Of a stretch of 64,000 nucleotides of DNA, positions 34,000 through 42,516 are shown in pieces. The notes beneath the pieces are model-generated. The model was not told the DNA's origin. It saw only the letters and a list, made by a program, of their open reading frames with translations, and searched no databases. Position 1 is the first letter of the stretch. The number at the start of each line of letters is the position of its first letter. Source of the DNA: Tardiphaga robiniae (GTDB lineage: Bacteria; Pseudomonadota; Alphaproteobacteria; Rhizobiales; Xanthobacteraceae). The stretch spans positions 1-64,000 of the forward strand of contig NZ_LVYV01000023.1 of NCBI RefSeq assembly GCF_001618955.1, given 5' to 3'. Both the position numbers and the translations under genes were made by a program.

Positions 34000-34272
34000 A
34001 TGATTAAGCATCTTGCCATCATCGCCGTTGCTGCGGCGGGCATCAGCAGCGCAATTCCAGCCAAGGCCCAGGAGATCGGCGTGGGCGTCGGTCCGGGCGG
34101 CGTGACAGTCGGCACCGTCGGCCGCGATCGCTATCGGGATGACTACGACCGTGGGTATTACCGTGACCGTCGCGACCGCAACGAGACTGTGATCATCAAG
34201 CGCAGCCGCGATCGTGATCGTGGCTATTACGATGGCGGTGTCGAACGTCGAACTGTCATCGAACGCTACTAA
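34000..34272 (+). CDS. Small secreted protein, Asp/Arg/Tyr-rich
   Basis: A 90-residue exported protein. Residues 1-23 are a signal peptide (MIKHLAIIAVAAAGISSAIPAKA). The mature part has GVGVGPGGVTVG followed by a low-complexity tail rich in Arg, Asp and Tyr (RDRYRDDYDRGYYRDRRDR). Similar short proteins are common in rhizobial genomes without known function. AGGAG lies ahead of the ATG, and a rho-independent terminator follows at 34291-34319, so it is a short monocistronic gene. The charged tail suggests binding to polymers or metal, but this is speculation. Confidence 0.8.
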   Translation: MIKHLAIIAVAAAGISSAIPAKAQEIGVGVGPGGVTVGTVGRDRYRDDYDRGYYRDRRDRNETVIIKRSRDRDRGYYDGGVERRTVIERY

Positions 34273-34290
34273 CATCGCGTCGAACGAGAG

Positions 34291-34319
34291 GCGGTCCTTC
34301 CTCGGAAGGGCCGCTTTTT
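34291..34319 (+). terminator. Rho-independent terminator
   Basis: GCGGTCCTTCC at 34291-34301 pairs with GGAAGGGCCGC at 34304-34314 (one G-U wobble), followed by TTTTT at 34315-34319. It ends the transcript of the small secreted protein. Confidence 0.85.
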
Positions 34320-34325
34320 CGTGCG

Positions 34326-34393
34326 TGATGGAAGCCCAAGTACCTTGATAGAAAGAAGTACCTTGATGGAAGACGAGCACCTTGAGTGATAGG
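34326..34393 (+). repeat. Degenerate 18-20-base tandem repeat in leader
   Basis: Three and a half copies of TGATRGAAG...AAGYACCT start at 34326, 34346, 34364 and 34383, immediately in front of the alpha-glucosidase start. Copy lengths are 20, 18 and 19 bases. Each contains a GAAG or GAAAG element that resembles a weak ribosome site. Confidence 0.6.
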
Positions 34394-34396
34394 ACC

Positions 34397-35989
34397 ATGA
34401 CTACTGCAGCAACGGTTTGGTGGCAGGCCGGCACCATCTATCAGATCTATCCGCGGTCGTTTCAGGACTCCAATGGGGACGGCATCGGCGATCTCGCGGG
34501 GATCGTCGGCCGGCTTCCTTATCTGCGGCAACTCGGCGTCGACGCGATCTGGCTGTCGCCGATCTTCCCGTCCCCGATGGCCGACTTCGGCTATGACATT
34601 TCCGATTATATCGGGATCGACCCAATCTTTGGCACGTCGGCGGATTTCGACGCCCTGGTGGCGGCCGCCCACGGTCATGGCCTGAAGATCATCCTCGATC
34701 TGGTGCCGAACCATACGTCGGACCAGCATCCGTGGTTTATCGAGAGCCGGTCATCATCGGACAATCCGAAACGCGACTGGTATATCTGGCGCGATCCGAA
34801 GCCGGACGGCAGCGCGCCGACCAACTGGATGTCGGAATTCGGCGGCAGCGCCTGGCAGTATGACGAGGCCACAGGGCAATATTACTATCACGCCTTTCTC
34901 GATAAGCAGCCTGACCTGAACTGGCGCAATCCTGCCGTCCGTGATGCGATCCATGAGGTGATGCGATTCTGGATGCGGCGCGGCGTCGATGGCTTTCGTG
35001 TCGATGTGATCTGGCATCTCATCAAGGACGAGGAGTTTCGCGACAACCCGACAAACCCGAATTTCACAGCCGGGCGCCCGCCGCACGAGGCCTTCCTGGC
35101 GCTCTATTCGACCGATCGTCCGGAGACACTGGACGTTGTCTCCGAAATGCGCCGCGTCGTCGATGAATTCGACGATCGCGTGCTGATCGGTGAGGTCTAT
35201 CTCCCGGTCGACCGGCTGGTCGCCTATTACGGCAAGGACCTGTCGGGCGCGCATCTGCCGTTCAATTTTGCGCTGCTCTCGGCGCCGTGGAATGCCTTTT
35301 CTATCCGCGAATTGATCGCGCGCTACGAGGCGGCGCTGCCGCTCGGCGCCTGGCCGAACTGGGTGCTCGGCAATCACGACCGGCCGCGCGTCGCCAGCCG
35401 GGTCGGGACAGCGCAGGCGCGCGTCGCCGCGATGTTGCTGCTGACGCTGCGCGGTACGCCGACGCTGTACTATGGCGACGAGATCGGCATGAAGCAGGTG
35501 CCGATTGCGCCGGATCAGGTGCAGGACCCGCTCGAGAAGAACGTCCCCGGCATCGGCGTCGGCCGCGACGGATGCCGCACGCCGATGCAGTGGGGCGGCA
35601 CCGAACATGCGGGCTTCACCACGGGCGAACCATGGCTGCCGCTGGACACGGACTATCTGCATCAGAATGCGGCTGCTCTCGCCACCGATCCGCATTCGAT
35701 CCTCAGCCTCTATGTGAAGCTGATCGATTTGCGCAAGCGGATGCCTGAACTAGTGTTCGGCGGCTATGAGCCTGTGGACGCCGCGGGCGATGTGCTGGCC
35801 TATCGGCGCGTTTATGACGGGCAGATGGTGCTGATCGCCCTCAACCTCAGCGGTGAACCTGCGTCATTGCATGTGGAGGCCGGTGAAATCCTGCTGGCGA
35901 CCGGGCTGGATCGTTATGGCGAGAACGTTTCCGGTCAGTTGGACTTACGCGGCAATGAGGGCGTGCTTGTTAAGCTGCGCCCGCAATGA
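34397..35989 (+). CDS. GH13 alpha-glucosidase
   Basis: A 530-residue GH13 enzyme of the alpha-glucosidase/oligo-1,6-glucosidase group. It opens WWQAGTIYQIYPRSFQDSNGDGIGDLAGI, has region I DLVPNHTSDQH, region II GFRVDVIWHL (nucleophile Asp), region III VLIGEVYL (acid Glu) and region IV GNHDRPR, plus CRTPMQW. No signal peptide is seen, so it acts in the cytoplasm on maltose, isomaltose or similar. The ATG at 34397 follows AGGA too closely; a TTG at 34382 is an alternative start. It lies among GlgX and TreS-like genes. The preceding tandem repeats may affect its translation. Confidence 0.88.
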   Translation: MTTAATVWWQAGTIYQIYPRSFQDSNGDGIGDLAGIVGRLPYLRQLGVDAIWLSPIFPSPMADFGYDISDYIGIDPIFGTSADFDALVAAAHGHGLKIILDLVPNHTSDQHPWFIESRSSSDNPKRDWYIWRDPKPDGSAPTNWMSEFGGSAWQYDEATGQYYYHAFLDKQPDLNWRNPAVRDAIHEVMRFWMRRGVDGFRVDVIWHLIKDEEFRDNPTNPNFTAGRPPHEAFLALYSTDRPETLDVVSEMRRVVDEFDDRVLIGEVYLPVDRLVAYYGKDLSGAHLPFNFALLSAPWNAFSIRELIARYEAALPLGAWPNWVLGNHDRPRVASRVGTAQARVAAMLLLTLRGTPTLYYGDEIGMKQVPIAPDQVQDPLEKNVPGIGVGRDGCRTPMQWGGTEHAGFTTGEPWLPLDTDYLHQNAAALATDPHSILSLYVKLIDLRKRMPELVFGGYEPVDAAGDVLAYRRVYDGQMVLIALNLSGEPASLHVEAGEILLATGLDRYGENVSGQLDLRGNEGVLVKLRPQ

Positions 35990-36010
35990 CGTGACGAGGT
36001 TGGGCCGCTG

Positions 36011-37702
36011 TCAGGCGGGGTGAGCGTCGGTATCATCGTCGATATCGCTTCGCCGCAGCAGATAATCCAGTCCGCCGACGCGGTACCAGCGATAGGCATA
36101 GGCTTCCAGCATTAAATGATGCTTGCCCTTGGCGTCGGCGTGGCTGTGGTCTTCCGCCAAAAGGTTGATTAGGTGCTCACCTTGCTGGCTGTCGATTCCA
36201 ACTGCGAATGTCACTTCGCATGGCTTCTCGTCGAGATTATGCACGAACAGCACCGAGTTGTTGCGCCAGTCATAGCGGATCGCCAGTACCGCGGGATTGC
36301 GCGTGGCGATGATGGCAAAGTCGCCCCAGCCGATCTCCGGTACTTCCTTGCGCATCCGGATCATGCGCTCGGTCCAGTTCAGCATCGAATTGGGATCGCG
36401 GCGCTGCTTGGCGACATTGACGTGATCGTATCCGTAGGGGCCCTTGTCGATCACCGGGTTCTTTGACGTGTCGCTCTTGGTGAAACCGGCATGCGGTTCG
36501 GTCGACCATTGCATTGGCGTTCGCGCGCAATTGCGTTCCGGCAACGACAGATCATCACCCATGGCGATCTCGTCGCCATAGCGCAGCACAGGCGTGCCCG
36601 GCAGCGTGTACATCAAGCTGTAAGCAAGCTCGATCCGGCGGCGATCGCCGCCGAGCATCGGCGCCAGCCGACGCCGGATGCCGCGATCATAGAGCTGCAT
36701 GTCCTTGTCCGGGCCGAACTTGGCAAACACGATCTTGCGTTGCTCTTCGGTCAGACGTCCGAGATCGAGTTCGTCGTGATTGCGGAGAAACAGGCCCCAT
36801 TGTGCCGTTGCCGGCCGCGGCTTGGTCACCTTCATGGCGGCCGCCAATGGGCGTACATCGCCGGAGGCCAGCGCATAGAACAGATTCTGGTTGACGTGAA
36901 AATTGAACATCATCTGCATGCGGTCGCCATCGTCGCCGAAATATTCCATGTCGGTTTCCGGCAGCACATTGGCTTCGGCGAGAATGATCGCGTCACCCTT
37001 GCGCCATTGCAGGAATTCGCGGAAGGCGCGCAGCATGTCGTACTGTTCGGTCGGCTTGTTGACCTTCGGTCCCTTGGTGGCGATCACGAACGGCACCGCG
37101 TCCATCCGAAAGCCCGAGACGCCGAGCTGCAGCCAGAAGCCCATGATCTTGAGGATCTCGGCCTGCACATAGGGATTGGACGTGTTGAGGTCGGGTTGGA
37201 AATCATAGAAGCGGTGGAAGAACCAGGACTTTGAAATCTTGTCGTGGGTCCAGGTCGATTTCTGCACGCCGGGAAACACCATGCCCTTGTTGGCGTTGGC
37301 CGGCTTCTTGTCCGACCACACATACCAGTCGCGATAGTGCGAGTCCTTGGCGCTGCGCGCATCCTTGAACCAGGCATGCTGGTCCGAGGTGTGATTGACG
37401 ACGAGATCGATGATCACGCGGATGCCGCGCTGGTGGCAGCCATGGGTGAATTCGACGAAGTCACCGAGCGTGCCGTAGCGCCGATCGACGCCGTAATAAT
37501 CCGAGATATCGTATCCATCGTCCTTACCGGGCGATGGCTGGAACGGCATCAGCCAGATCGCGGTAATGCCAAGGCCATGAATGTAGTCGAGCCGCCGCGT
37601 GAGGCCCTTGAAGTCCCCGCAGCCATCGCCGTCGGCGTCCATGAAACTGCCCACGGACAGGCAATAGAAGACGGCGTTCTTGTACCAGAGGTCGTCGATC
37701 AT
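36011..37702 (-). CDS. GH13 trehalose synthase-like protein
   Basis: A 563-residue GH13 protein close to trehalose synthase (maltose to trehalose isomerase). It has WYKNAVFYCLSVGSFMDADGDG, region I DLVVNHTSDQH, region II GFRMDAVPF, region III LAEANVLPE, region IV LRNHDELDL and the TreS-like GIRRRLAPMLGGDRRRIEL. Length matches stand-alone TreS (about 560-600); no maltokinase domain follows. I use ATG 37702; GTG 37711 is possible. It is convergent with the alpha-glucosidase gene, with 21 bases between the two stops. Alternative: a dedicated alpha-amylase or sucrose-type isomerase. Confidence 0.8.
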   Translation of the reverse strand: MIDDLWYKNAVFYCLSVGSFMDADGDGCGDFKGLTRRLDYIHGLGITAIWLMPFQPSPGKDDGYDISDYYGVDRRYGTLGDFVEFTHGCHQRGIRVIIDLVVNHTSDQHAWFKDARSAKDSHYRDWYVWSDKKPANANKGMVFPGVQKSTWTHDKISKSWFFHRFYDFQPDLNTSNPYVQAEILKIMGFWLQLGVSGFRMDAVPFVIATKGPKVNKPTEQYDMLRAFREFLQWRKGDAIILAEANVLPETDMEYFGDDGDRMQMMFNFHVNQNLFYALASGDVRPLAAAMKVTKPRPATAQWGLFLRNHDELDLGRLTEEQRKIVFAKFGPDKDMQLYDRGIRRRLAPMLGGDRRRIELAYSLMYTLPGTPVLRYGDEIAMGDDLSLPERNCARTPMQWSTEPHAGFTKSDTSKNPVIDKGPYGYDHVNVAKQRRDPNSMLNWTERMIRMRKEVPEIGWGDFAIIATRNPAVLAIRYDWRNNSVLFVHNLDEKPCEVTFAVGIDSQQGEHLINLLAEDHSHADAKGKHHLMLEAYAYRWYRVGGLDYLLRRSDIDDDTDAHPA

Positions 37703-37765
37703 GATGGGCACCGGTATGCGGGACGGTGCGGTTCAAGTCGCGGCGTAAGCGAGGGTTCCCGTTCC

Positions 37766-37818
37766 TTTCTTTCCCTCTCCCGTTGTGGGAGCGGTCGAGA
37801 CGGGAGAGGGGAAGAAAG
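37766..37818. repeat. Long imperfect inverted repeat
   Basis: CTTTCTTTCCCTCTCCCGT at 37766-37784 pairs with ACGGGAGAGGGGAAGAAAG at 37800-37818 with one wobble. It is between two leftward genes and next to a strong terminator, so it likely helps block read-through or is a mobile-repeat relic. Confidence 0.6.
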
Positions 37819-37855
37819 AAAAAGGCGCCGCCGATTGCTCGGCGGCGCCTTTTAA
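37819..37855 (-). terminator. Rho-independent terminator, also usable rightward
   Basis: AAAAGGCGCCGCCGA (ending at 37834) and TCGGCGGCGCCTTTT (37839-37853) form a perfect stem of about 15 base pairs with loop TTGC. On the minus strand it ends in a T-rich run, as expected for the gene 37885-39483 transcribed leftward; the right side also has a T-run. Confidence 0.88.
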
Positions 37856-37884
37856 TGATTGTCGTCGGTTAGACGCGAGCGCGC

Positions 37885-39483
37885 TTAATCCATGCCGATC
37901 GTGGTCAGGTCCTGGAACCAGTGCTGGGCCTGCACGAACTTCTTCACCTTCGGCGACAACGCATGCGGGTTGGTGTCGTGAACGACCCAGACCAGCACCG
38001 CATCGTCGACGATCTGCGCATGGGCTTCGGCGAGCAACTCGTCCTGCTTCTTGGGGTCGAAGGTGTTCTTGGCTTCGTCGATCAGCGCGTCGACCTTCGG
38101 GTTCTTGTAGCCGCCCCAGTTCACGCCGACCGGAGCGATCTGGCCGGAGTGGAAGAAGCGGACGATGGCGTAAAGAGGATCCGAGGTGACGTAAGCGATG
38201 TTGTTGGACGTGATGCCCTTCATGCTGTCGTCGGCCGCGCCCTTGCGCCATGCGGTGTAGAGAACTTCGAGCTCGACGACCTTGAACTCGACCTCGACGC
38301 CGATTTCCTTGAAGCTCTGCTGCAGGAATTCGTTGATCGGCAGCGACAGCATCTGGCCGGTGCCGCCATTGGCGATGATGAAGGTCGCCTTCAGCGGCTT
38401 GTCCGGGCCGTAGCCCGCTTCCTTCACTAGCTTCTTGGCTTCGGCAAGATCATACTTGATCTTGAAAGTCGGCTTGCCGAACCATGGGCTCGACGGATCG
38501 ACCTGGCCAATGGCGGGCTTGGCGAGGCCGTTCATCAGGGCGACGACAGCATCGCGATCAATGGCGAGGTTGAGTGCCTTGCGCAGGCGGACGTCGGTCC
38601 AGGGCGAACCCGGCAGCACGCTGAGATGATAATTCCAGACATGCGGCGTGACGTTGTCGACGATCTTCATGCCGGCGCCCTTGAGCTGCGGCACAGCATC
38701 GGGGGCGGGGGTCTCGATCAGATCGACCTGTCCGGCGAGCAATGCATTGGTGCGAGTGAGGGCTTCCGGCATCGGGACGAGCACGAGCTTGTCGGCTTTG
38801 GGAATGCGCTTCTTGTCCCAGTAATCCGGATTCTTGCTGAGTTCGGCGAGTTCGCGCGGCACCAGCTTGGTCAGCTTGAACGGGCCGGTGCCCGATGGCT
38901 GTGACGCGAACTTGTCCCAGTCCTTGCCGACCTTCTCATACTGCGCCGGGCTGGAGACCAGGAACCAGAGCATCTGATAAGGGAAGAAGGAGTCGACGTT
39001 CTTGGTGGTGATCTCGACGGTGCCGTCGTCGATCTTGGCGTAGCTCGCGACCGAGGGCAGGCGGGTCTTGACCTGCGCGCTCTGGCGCTTGTCGAATTGC
39101 GGCGCCTTCTCGTTCAGCACCTTGTCGAGATTCCAGATCACCGCATCGGCGTTGAAGTCGCTGCCATCATGAAATTTCACGCCCTTGCGCAAGGTGAAGC
39201 GCCACTTGGTCTTGTCGGTGTCGTCGACTTTCCATTCGGTGGCGAGGCCGGGAATGAGTTTGCCCGGACGATCGGCGACATCCATTTCCCAGGCGACGAG
39301 CGGATCGTAGATCGTGTAGCCGGTGAACTGGTAGCCGCCGGCGCCGCGATCGGGCTGACCCGTGGTCAGCGGCACGTCCGCCATCGAGATGCCATAGCGC
39401 ACGACCGTTTCGGCTTGCGCCGGCGCGGCTGCGCTTATGACGGCGGCGATGGCCGCAACAAATAACGAGCTTCGAACGCGCAT
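37885..39483 (-). CDS. Dipeptide/amide-type ABC solute-binding protein (paralog 1)
   Basis: A 532-residue periplasmic SBP_bac_5 protein. A signal peptide (MRVRSSLFVAAIAAVISAAAPAQA) precedes a large bilobal domain with the family's FTLRKGVKFHDGSDFNADAVIWN and RLRKALNLAIDRDAVV. It is clearly paralogous to the divergent gene at 39718: both have the GMTAADIP/GISMADVP start, the TGY/GNTMYD.L..W region, ETPAPDAV or EAPAPDAV, NEFLQQ and HALSPKVKKFVQ. It ends in a strong terminator and has no transporter genes of its own downstream, so it probably shares the rightward permease. Confidence 0.92.
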   Translation of the reverse strand: MRVRSSLFVAAIAAVISAAAPAQAETVVRYGISMADVPLTTGQPDRGAGGYQFTGYTIYDPLVAWEMDVADRPGKLIPGLATEWKVDDTDKTKWRFTLRKGVKFHDGSDFNADAVIWNLDKVLNEKAPQFDKRQSAQVKTRLPSVASYAKIDDGTVEITTKNVDSFFPYQMLWFLVSSPAQYEKVGKDWDKFASQPSGTGPFKLTKLVPRELAELSKNPDYWDKKRIPKADKLVLVPMPEALTRTNALLAGQVDLIETPAPDAVPQLKGAGMKIVDNVTPHVWNYHLSVLPGSPWTDVRLRKALNLAIDRDAVVALMNGLAKPAIGQVDPSSPWFGKPTFKIKYDLAEAKKLVKEAGYGPDKPLKATFIIANGGTGQMLSLPINEFLQQSFKEIGVEVEFKVVELEVLYTAWRKGAADDSMKGITSNNIAYVTSDPLYAIVRFFHSGQIAPVGVNWGGYKNPKVDALIDEAKNTFDPKKQDELLAEAHAQIVDDAVLVWVVHDTNPHALSPKVKKFVQAQHWFQDLTTIGMD

Positions 39484-39623
39484 AAACCAGACTCCGTATG
39501 GTGGGATATTGTCCGCCAGATACCTGCAATCCTGATGCCAGATTGGGCATATCGAACGGTTGGTGTGTGCTGGTGTGCTGCAGTGCCGCAGTTTGAGTCA
39601 TTGCGGTGCAAGGTTGCAGGCCT

Positions 39624-39639
39624 TGGCACAAGCGTTGCA
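39624..39639 (+). promoter_or_regulatory. Sigma-54 (RpoN) promoter
   Basis: TGGCACAAGCGTTGCA at 39624-39639 matches the consensus TGGCAC-N5-TTGCW. The GG (39625-39626) and GC (39637-39638) are exactly ten bases apart. It points to the solute-binding protein start at 39718 (78 bases downstream). A partial inverted repeat with TGCCGCA and TGCGGTGCA (about 39582-39610) lies upstream and could bind an enhancer protein such as NtrC. Confidence 0.8.
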
Positions 39640-39717
39640 TAAGAATTAGCCAGTTTAGAACAAGCCAACACTGGCGGAAGCCAACGTGTCATCCAAAGCC
39701 AAGAGGGACTGATTACG

Positions 39718-41385
39718 ATGCGTATCGAAAAGCCGACAAAGAGCCGTCTCGCGACAGCAATCACCTTGCTGACGCTCGCCACGGCCCTGACCTTGCCACA
39801 GGTGGCGCGCGCCGAAACGGTGCTGCGCATCGGCATGACCGCTGCCGATATTCCGCGCACGCTCGGCCAGCCCGATCAGGGCTTCGAAGGCAATCGTTTC
39901 ACTGGCAACACGATGTATGACGGCCTGACCGGCTGGGATCTGTCGTCGGCGACCAAAGCGAGCGTTGTCATTCCCGCGCTCGCCACCGAGTGGGCAGTGG
40001 ACGACGCTGACAAGAAGAAATGGACCTTCAAACTGCGTCCCGGCGTCACTTTCCACGACGGTTCGGCCTTCAATGCGGATGCCGTGGTCTGGAATGTGGA
40101 CAAGGTGCTCAAACAAGATGCAGTCCAGTTCGATGCCAGCCAGGTCGGTGTGACCGCCTCGCGCATGCCGACCCTGGTGTCGGCGAAGAAGATCGACGAC
40201 ATGACCGTCGAACTGACCACGAAGGAGCCGGACTCCTTCCTGCCGATCAATCTCACCAACCTCTTTATGGCGAGCCCCACCAAGTGGCAGGCGCTGTTCG
40301 ACAAGGCCGAAGGCGCCGATGCCAAGGCCAAGTCGCAGGCTGCATGGGCGGCCTTCGCGCGCGAAGCCTCCGGCACCGGCCCGTGGAAGATGTCGAAGTT
40401 CACGCCGCGCGAGCGTCTCGAACTGGTGAAGAACGACGCCTACTGGAACAAGGACCGCGTTCCGAAGACCGACAAGATGGTGTTGCTGCCAATGCCGGAA
40501 GCCAATGCCCGTACTGCGGCACTGCTGTCCGGTCAGGTCGACTGGGTCGAGGCACCGGCGCCTGACGCCGTCAAGGAAATCACCGCACGCGGCTTCAAGA
40601 TCGAGAAGAACGAGCAGCCTCATGTCTGGCCGTGGCAGTTCTCGCGCGTCGAAGGCTCGCCGTGGAACGATATCCGCGTCCGCAAGGCTGCCAATCTCTG
40701 CATCGATCGCGAAGGTCTGAAGGACGGTCTGCTCGCCGGCCTGATGGTGCCGGCGACCGGCACCTTCGAGCCCGGCCACCCCTGGCGCGGCAAGCCGACT
40801 TTCGAGATCAAGTATGATCTGAAGGCCGCGCAAGCGTTGATGAAGGAAGCCGGTTACGGTCCCACCAAGAAGCTCGAAGTGAAGACGCAGACCTCGGCGT
40901 CCGGCTCCGGTCAGATGCTGCCGCTGCCGATGAACGAATATCTGCAGCAGGCGCTGGCGGAGTGCTACTTCGACGTCAAGCTCGACGTCATCGAATGGAA
41001 TACGCTGTTCACCAACTGGCGCCGCGGCGTCAAGGATCCCTCGGCGAATGGCTCCAACTCCACCAACGTCACCTATGCGGCGATGGATCCGTTCTTCGCG
41101 CTGGTGCGCTTCCTGCAGTCGTCGATGGCGCCGCCGGTCTCGAACAACTGGGGCTTCATCAACAATCCGAAGTTCGATGAACTCGTGACCAAGGCACGCA
41201 CCACCTTCGATGCGACGGCACGTGATGCGGCTCTGGCCGAGCTTCACGCGGCTTCGGTCGACGACGCAGCCTTCCTCTACGTGGCCCATGACGTCGGCCC
41301 GCGTGCGCTGAGCCCGAAGATCAAGGGCTTCGTGCAGCCGAAGAGCTGGTTCGTCGACTTCTCGCCGGTGTCGATCACGCCGTAA
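39718..41385 (+). CDS. Dipeptide/amide-type ABC solute-binding protein (paralog 2)
   Basis: A 555-residue periplasmic SBP_bac_5 protein with a signal peptide of about 32 residues (RLATAITLLTLATALTLPQVARA). It has KWTFKLRPGVTFHDGSAFNADAVVWN, ASGTGPW and RKAANLCIDREGL, as in the paralog at 37885. It is the first gene of the rightward operon under the sigma-54 promoter and is followed by a hairpin at 41393-41429, then permease and ATPase genes. It likely binds a small nitrogenous ligand delivered to the permease at 41561-43421. The ligand is unknown. Confidence 0.92.
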   Translation: MRIEKPTKSRLATAITLLTLATALTLPQVARAETVLRIGMTAADIPRTLGQPDQGFEGNRFTGNTMYDGLTGWDLSSATKASVVIPALATEWAVDDADKKKWTFKLRPGVTFHDGSAFNADAVVWNVDKVLKQDAVQFDASQVGVTASRMPTLVSAKKIDDMTVELTTKEPDSFLPINLTNLFMASPTKWQALFDKAEGADAKAKSQAAWAAFAREASGTGPWKMSKFTPRERLELVKNDAYWNKDRVPKTDKMVLLPMPEANARTAALLSGQVDWVEAPAPDAVKEITARGFKIEKNEQPHVWPWQFSRVEGSPWNDIRVRKAANLCIDREGLKDGLLAGLMVPATGTFEPGHPWRGKPTFEIKYDLKAAQALMKEAGYGPTKKLEVKTQTSASGSGQMLPLPMNEYLQQALAECYFDVKLDVIEWNTLFTNWRRGVKDPSANGSNSTNVTYAAMDPFFALVRFLQSSMAPPVSNNWGFINNPKFDELVTKARTTFDATARDAALAELHAASVDDAAFLYVAHDVGPRALSPKIKGFVQPKSWFVDFSPVSITP

Positions 41386-41392
41386 GCAACAA

Positions 41393-41429
41393 GTGAATAT
41401 CGGCCGCACATTGTGCAGCCGATATTCAC
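41393..41429 (+). promoter_or_regulatory. Operon-internal stem-loop
   Basis: GTGAATATCGGC (41393-41404) and GCCGATATTCAC (41418-41429) are perfect reverse complements of 12 bases, and GCAC/GTGC continue the stem inside. No T-run follows. A stem between a binding-protein gene and its permeases typically protects the 3' end of the first message, so more binding protein than permease is made. Confidence 0.7.
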
Positions 41430-41442
41430 ACGAACCTCTCCA

Positions 41443-41524
41443 CGTCATGGCCGGGCTTGACCCGGCCATCCACGCCTTCTTCGCTGCAAAGACGTGGATG
41501 CCCGGGTCAAGCCCGGGCATGACG
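41443..41524. repeat. Large imperfect inverted repeat (REP-like)
   Basis: Arms 41443-41474 and 41493-41524, each 32 bases, are reverse complements at 30 positions. The arms read CGTCATGGCCGGGCTTGACC... and ...GGTCAAGCCCGGGCATGACG. It is a second dispersed palindrome type, different from the GGATTCCGGG type, situated between the binding protein and the permease. Confidence 0.75.
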
Positions 41525-41560
41525 AACGAGGGGGCAGAGTTTCTGAACCGAAGGTGATCA

Positions 41561-42514
41561 GTGTTCGTCTACATCGCGCGACGCGTCGTCTATGTGATTC
41601 CTATCGTCCTAAGCGTGGCGCTGGTGTGTTTCCTGCTGGTGCACATCACGCCCGGCGATCCTCTCGTTGCCATTCTTCCCGCTGACGCATCGCAGGAGCT
41701 GGCGCAGCAACTGCGCGTCGCTTACGGCTTCGATCGTCCGCTGCCGGTGCAGTTCGGCCTGTGGCTGTGGCGCGCGCTACACGGCGATCTCGGCGCGTCG
41801 ATCGCCACCGGACGTCCCGTTCTGGCTGAAGTGTTGAAGGCGGTCGGTAACACCGTGACGCTGGCCATCGCGGCGGCCGCCATCGGTTTCACGCTCGGTT
41901 TGTTCTTCGGCCTGATCGCCGGCTACTTCCGTGATACCTGGGTCGACAAGGTTGCGACCTCGATCGCCATCGCCGGCGTCTCCGTGCCGCATTACTGGCT
42001 CGGCATGGTGCTGGTCATCATTTTCTCGGTACAGCTCAACTGGCTGCCTGCGGTCGGCGCTGGGCCGGGCGGTTCTGGCTCGTGGGCCTGGGACTGGGAA
42101 CACATCAAATATCTCGTGCTGCCGGCGATTACGACCTCGGTCATTCCGATGGGCATCGTGACCCGCACGGTACGTGCGCTCACCGGCGATATCCTGTCGC
42201 AGGATTTCGTCGAAGCGCTGCGCGCCAAAGGCCTGCAGGAAACCAAGGTGTTTCGTCACGTCATCAAGAATGCGGCGCCGACGGCGCTGGCGGTGATGGG
42301 CCTGCAGCTCGGCTATATGCTCGGCGGTTCGATCCTGATCGAAACCGTGTTCTCGTGGCCCGGCTCGGGGCTTCTTTTGAACTCCGCGATCTTCCAGCGC
42401 GACCTGCCGCTGCTGCAGGGCACGATCCTGGTGCTGGCGCTGTTCTTCGTGTTCCTCAATCTTCTGGTCGATATCGCGCAGGCGTCGATCGATCCGCGCA
42501 TCAAGCGGAGCTGA
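41561..42514 (+). CDS. Dipeptide-type ABC permease, DppB-like
   Basis: A 317-residue inner-membrane permease with about six membrane segments. It begins FVYIARRVVYVIPIVLSVALVCFLLVHITPGDP, the DppB/OppB N-terminus, and contains the cytoplasmic EAA loop EALRAKGLQETKVFRHVIKNA that contacts the ATPases. The start is GTG at 41561, after GAAGGTGA. It lies after the hairpin and repeat following the binding protein and before the DppC-like gene. The substrate is that of the binding protein, unknown. Confidence 0.92.
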   Translation: MFVYIARRVVYVIPIVLSVALVCFLLVHITPGDPLVAILPADASQELAQQLRVAYGFDRPLPVQFGLWLWRALHGDLGASIATGRPVLAEVLKAVGNTVTLAIAAAAIGFTLGLFFGLIAGYFRDTWVDKVATSIAIAGVSVPHYWLGMVLVIIFSVQLNWLPAVGAGPGGSGSWAWDWEHIKYLVLPAITTSVIPMGIVTRTVRALTGDILSQDFVEALRAKGLQETKVFRHVIKNAAPTALAVMGLQLGYMLGGSILIETVFSWPGSGLLLNSAIFQRDLPLLQGTILVLALFFVFLNLLVDIAQASIDPRIKRS

Positions 42515-42516
42515 CC

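Noticed and set aside
39655-41520. A 621-residue open frame antisense to the solute-binding protein
   Set aside because: It is a His/Arg/Leu-rich shadow of the real gene, caused by high G+C third positions; it has no motif or ribosome site.
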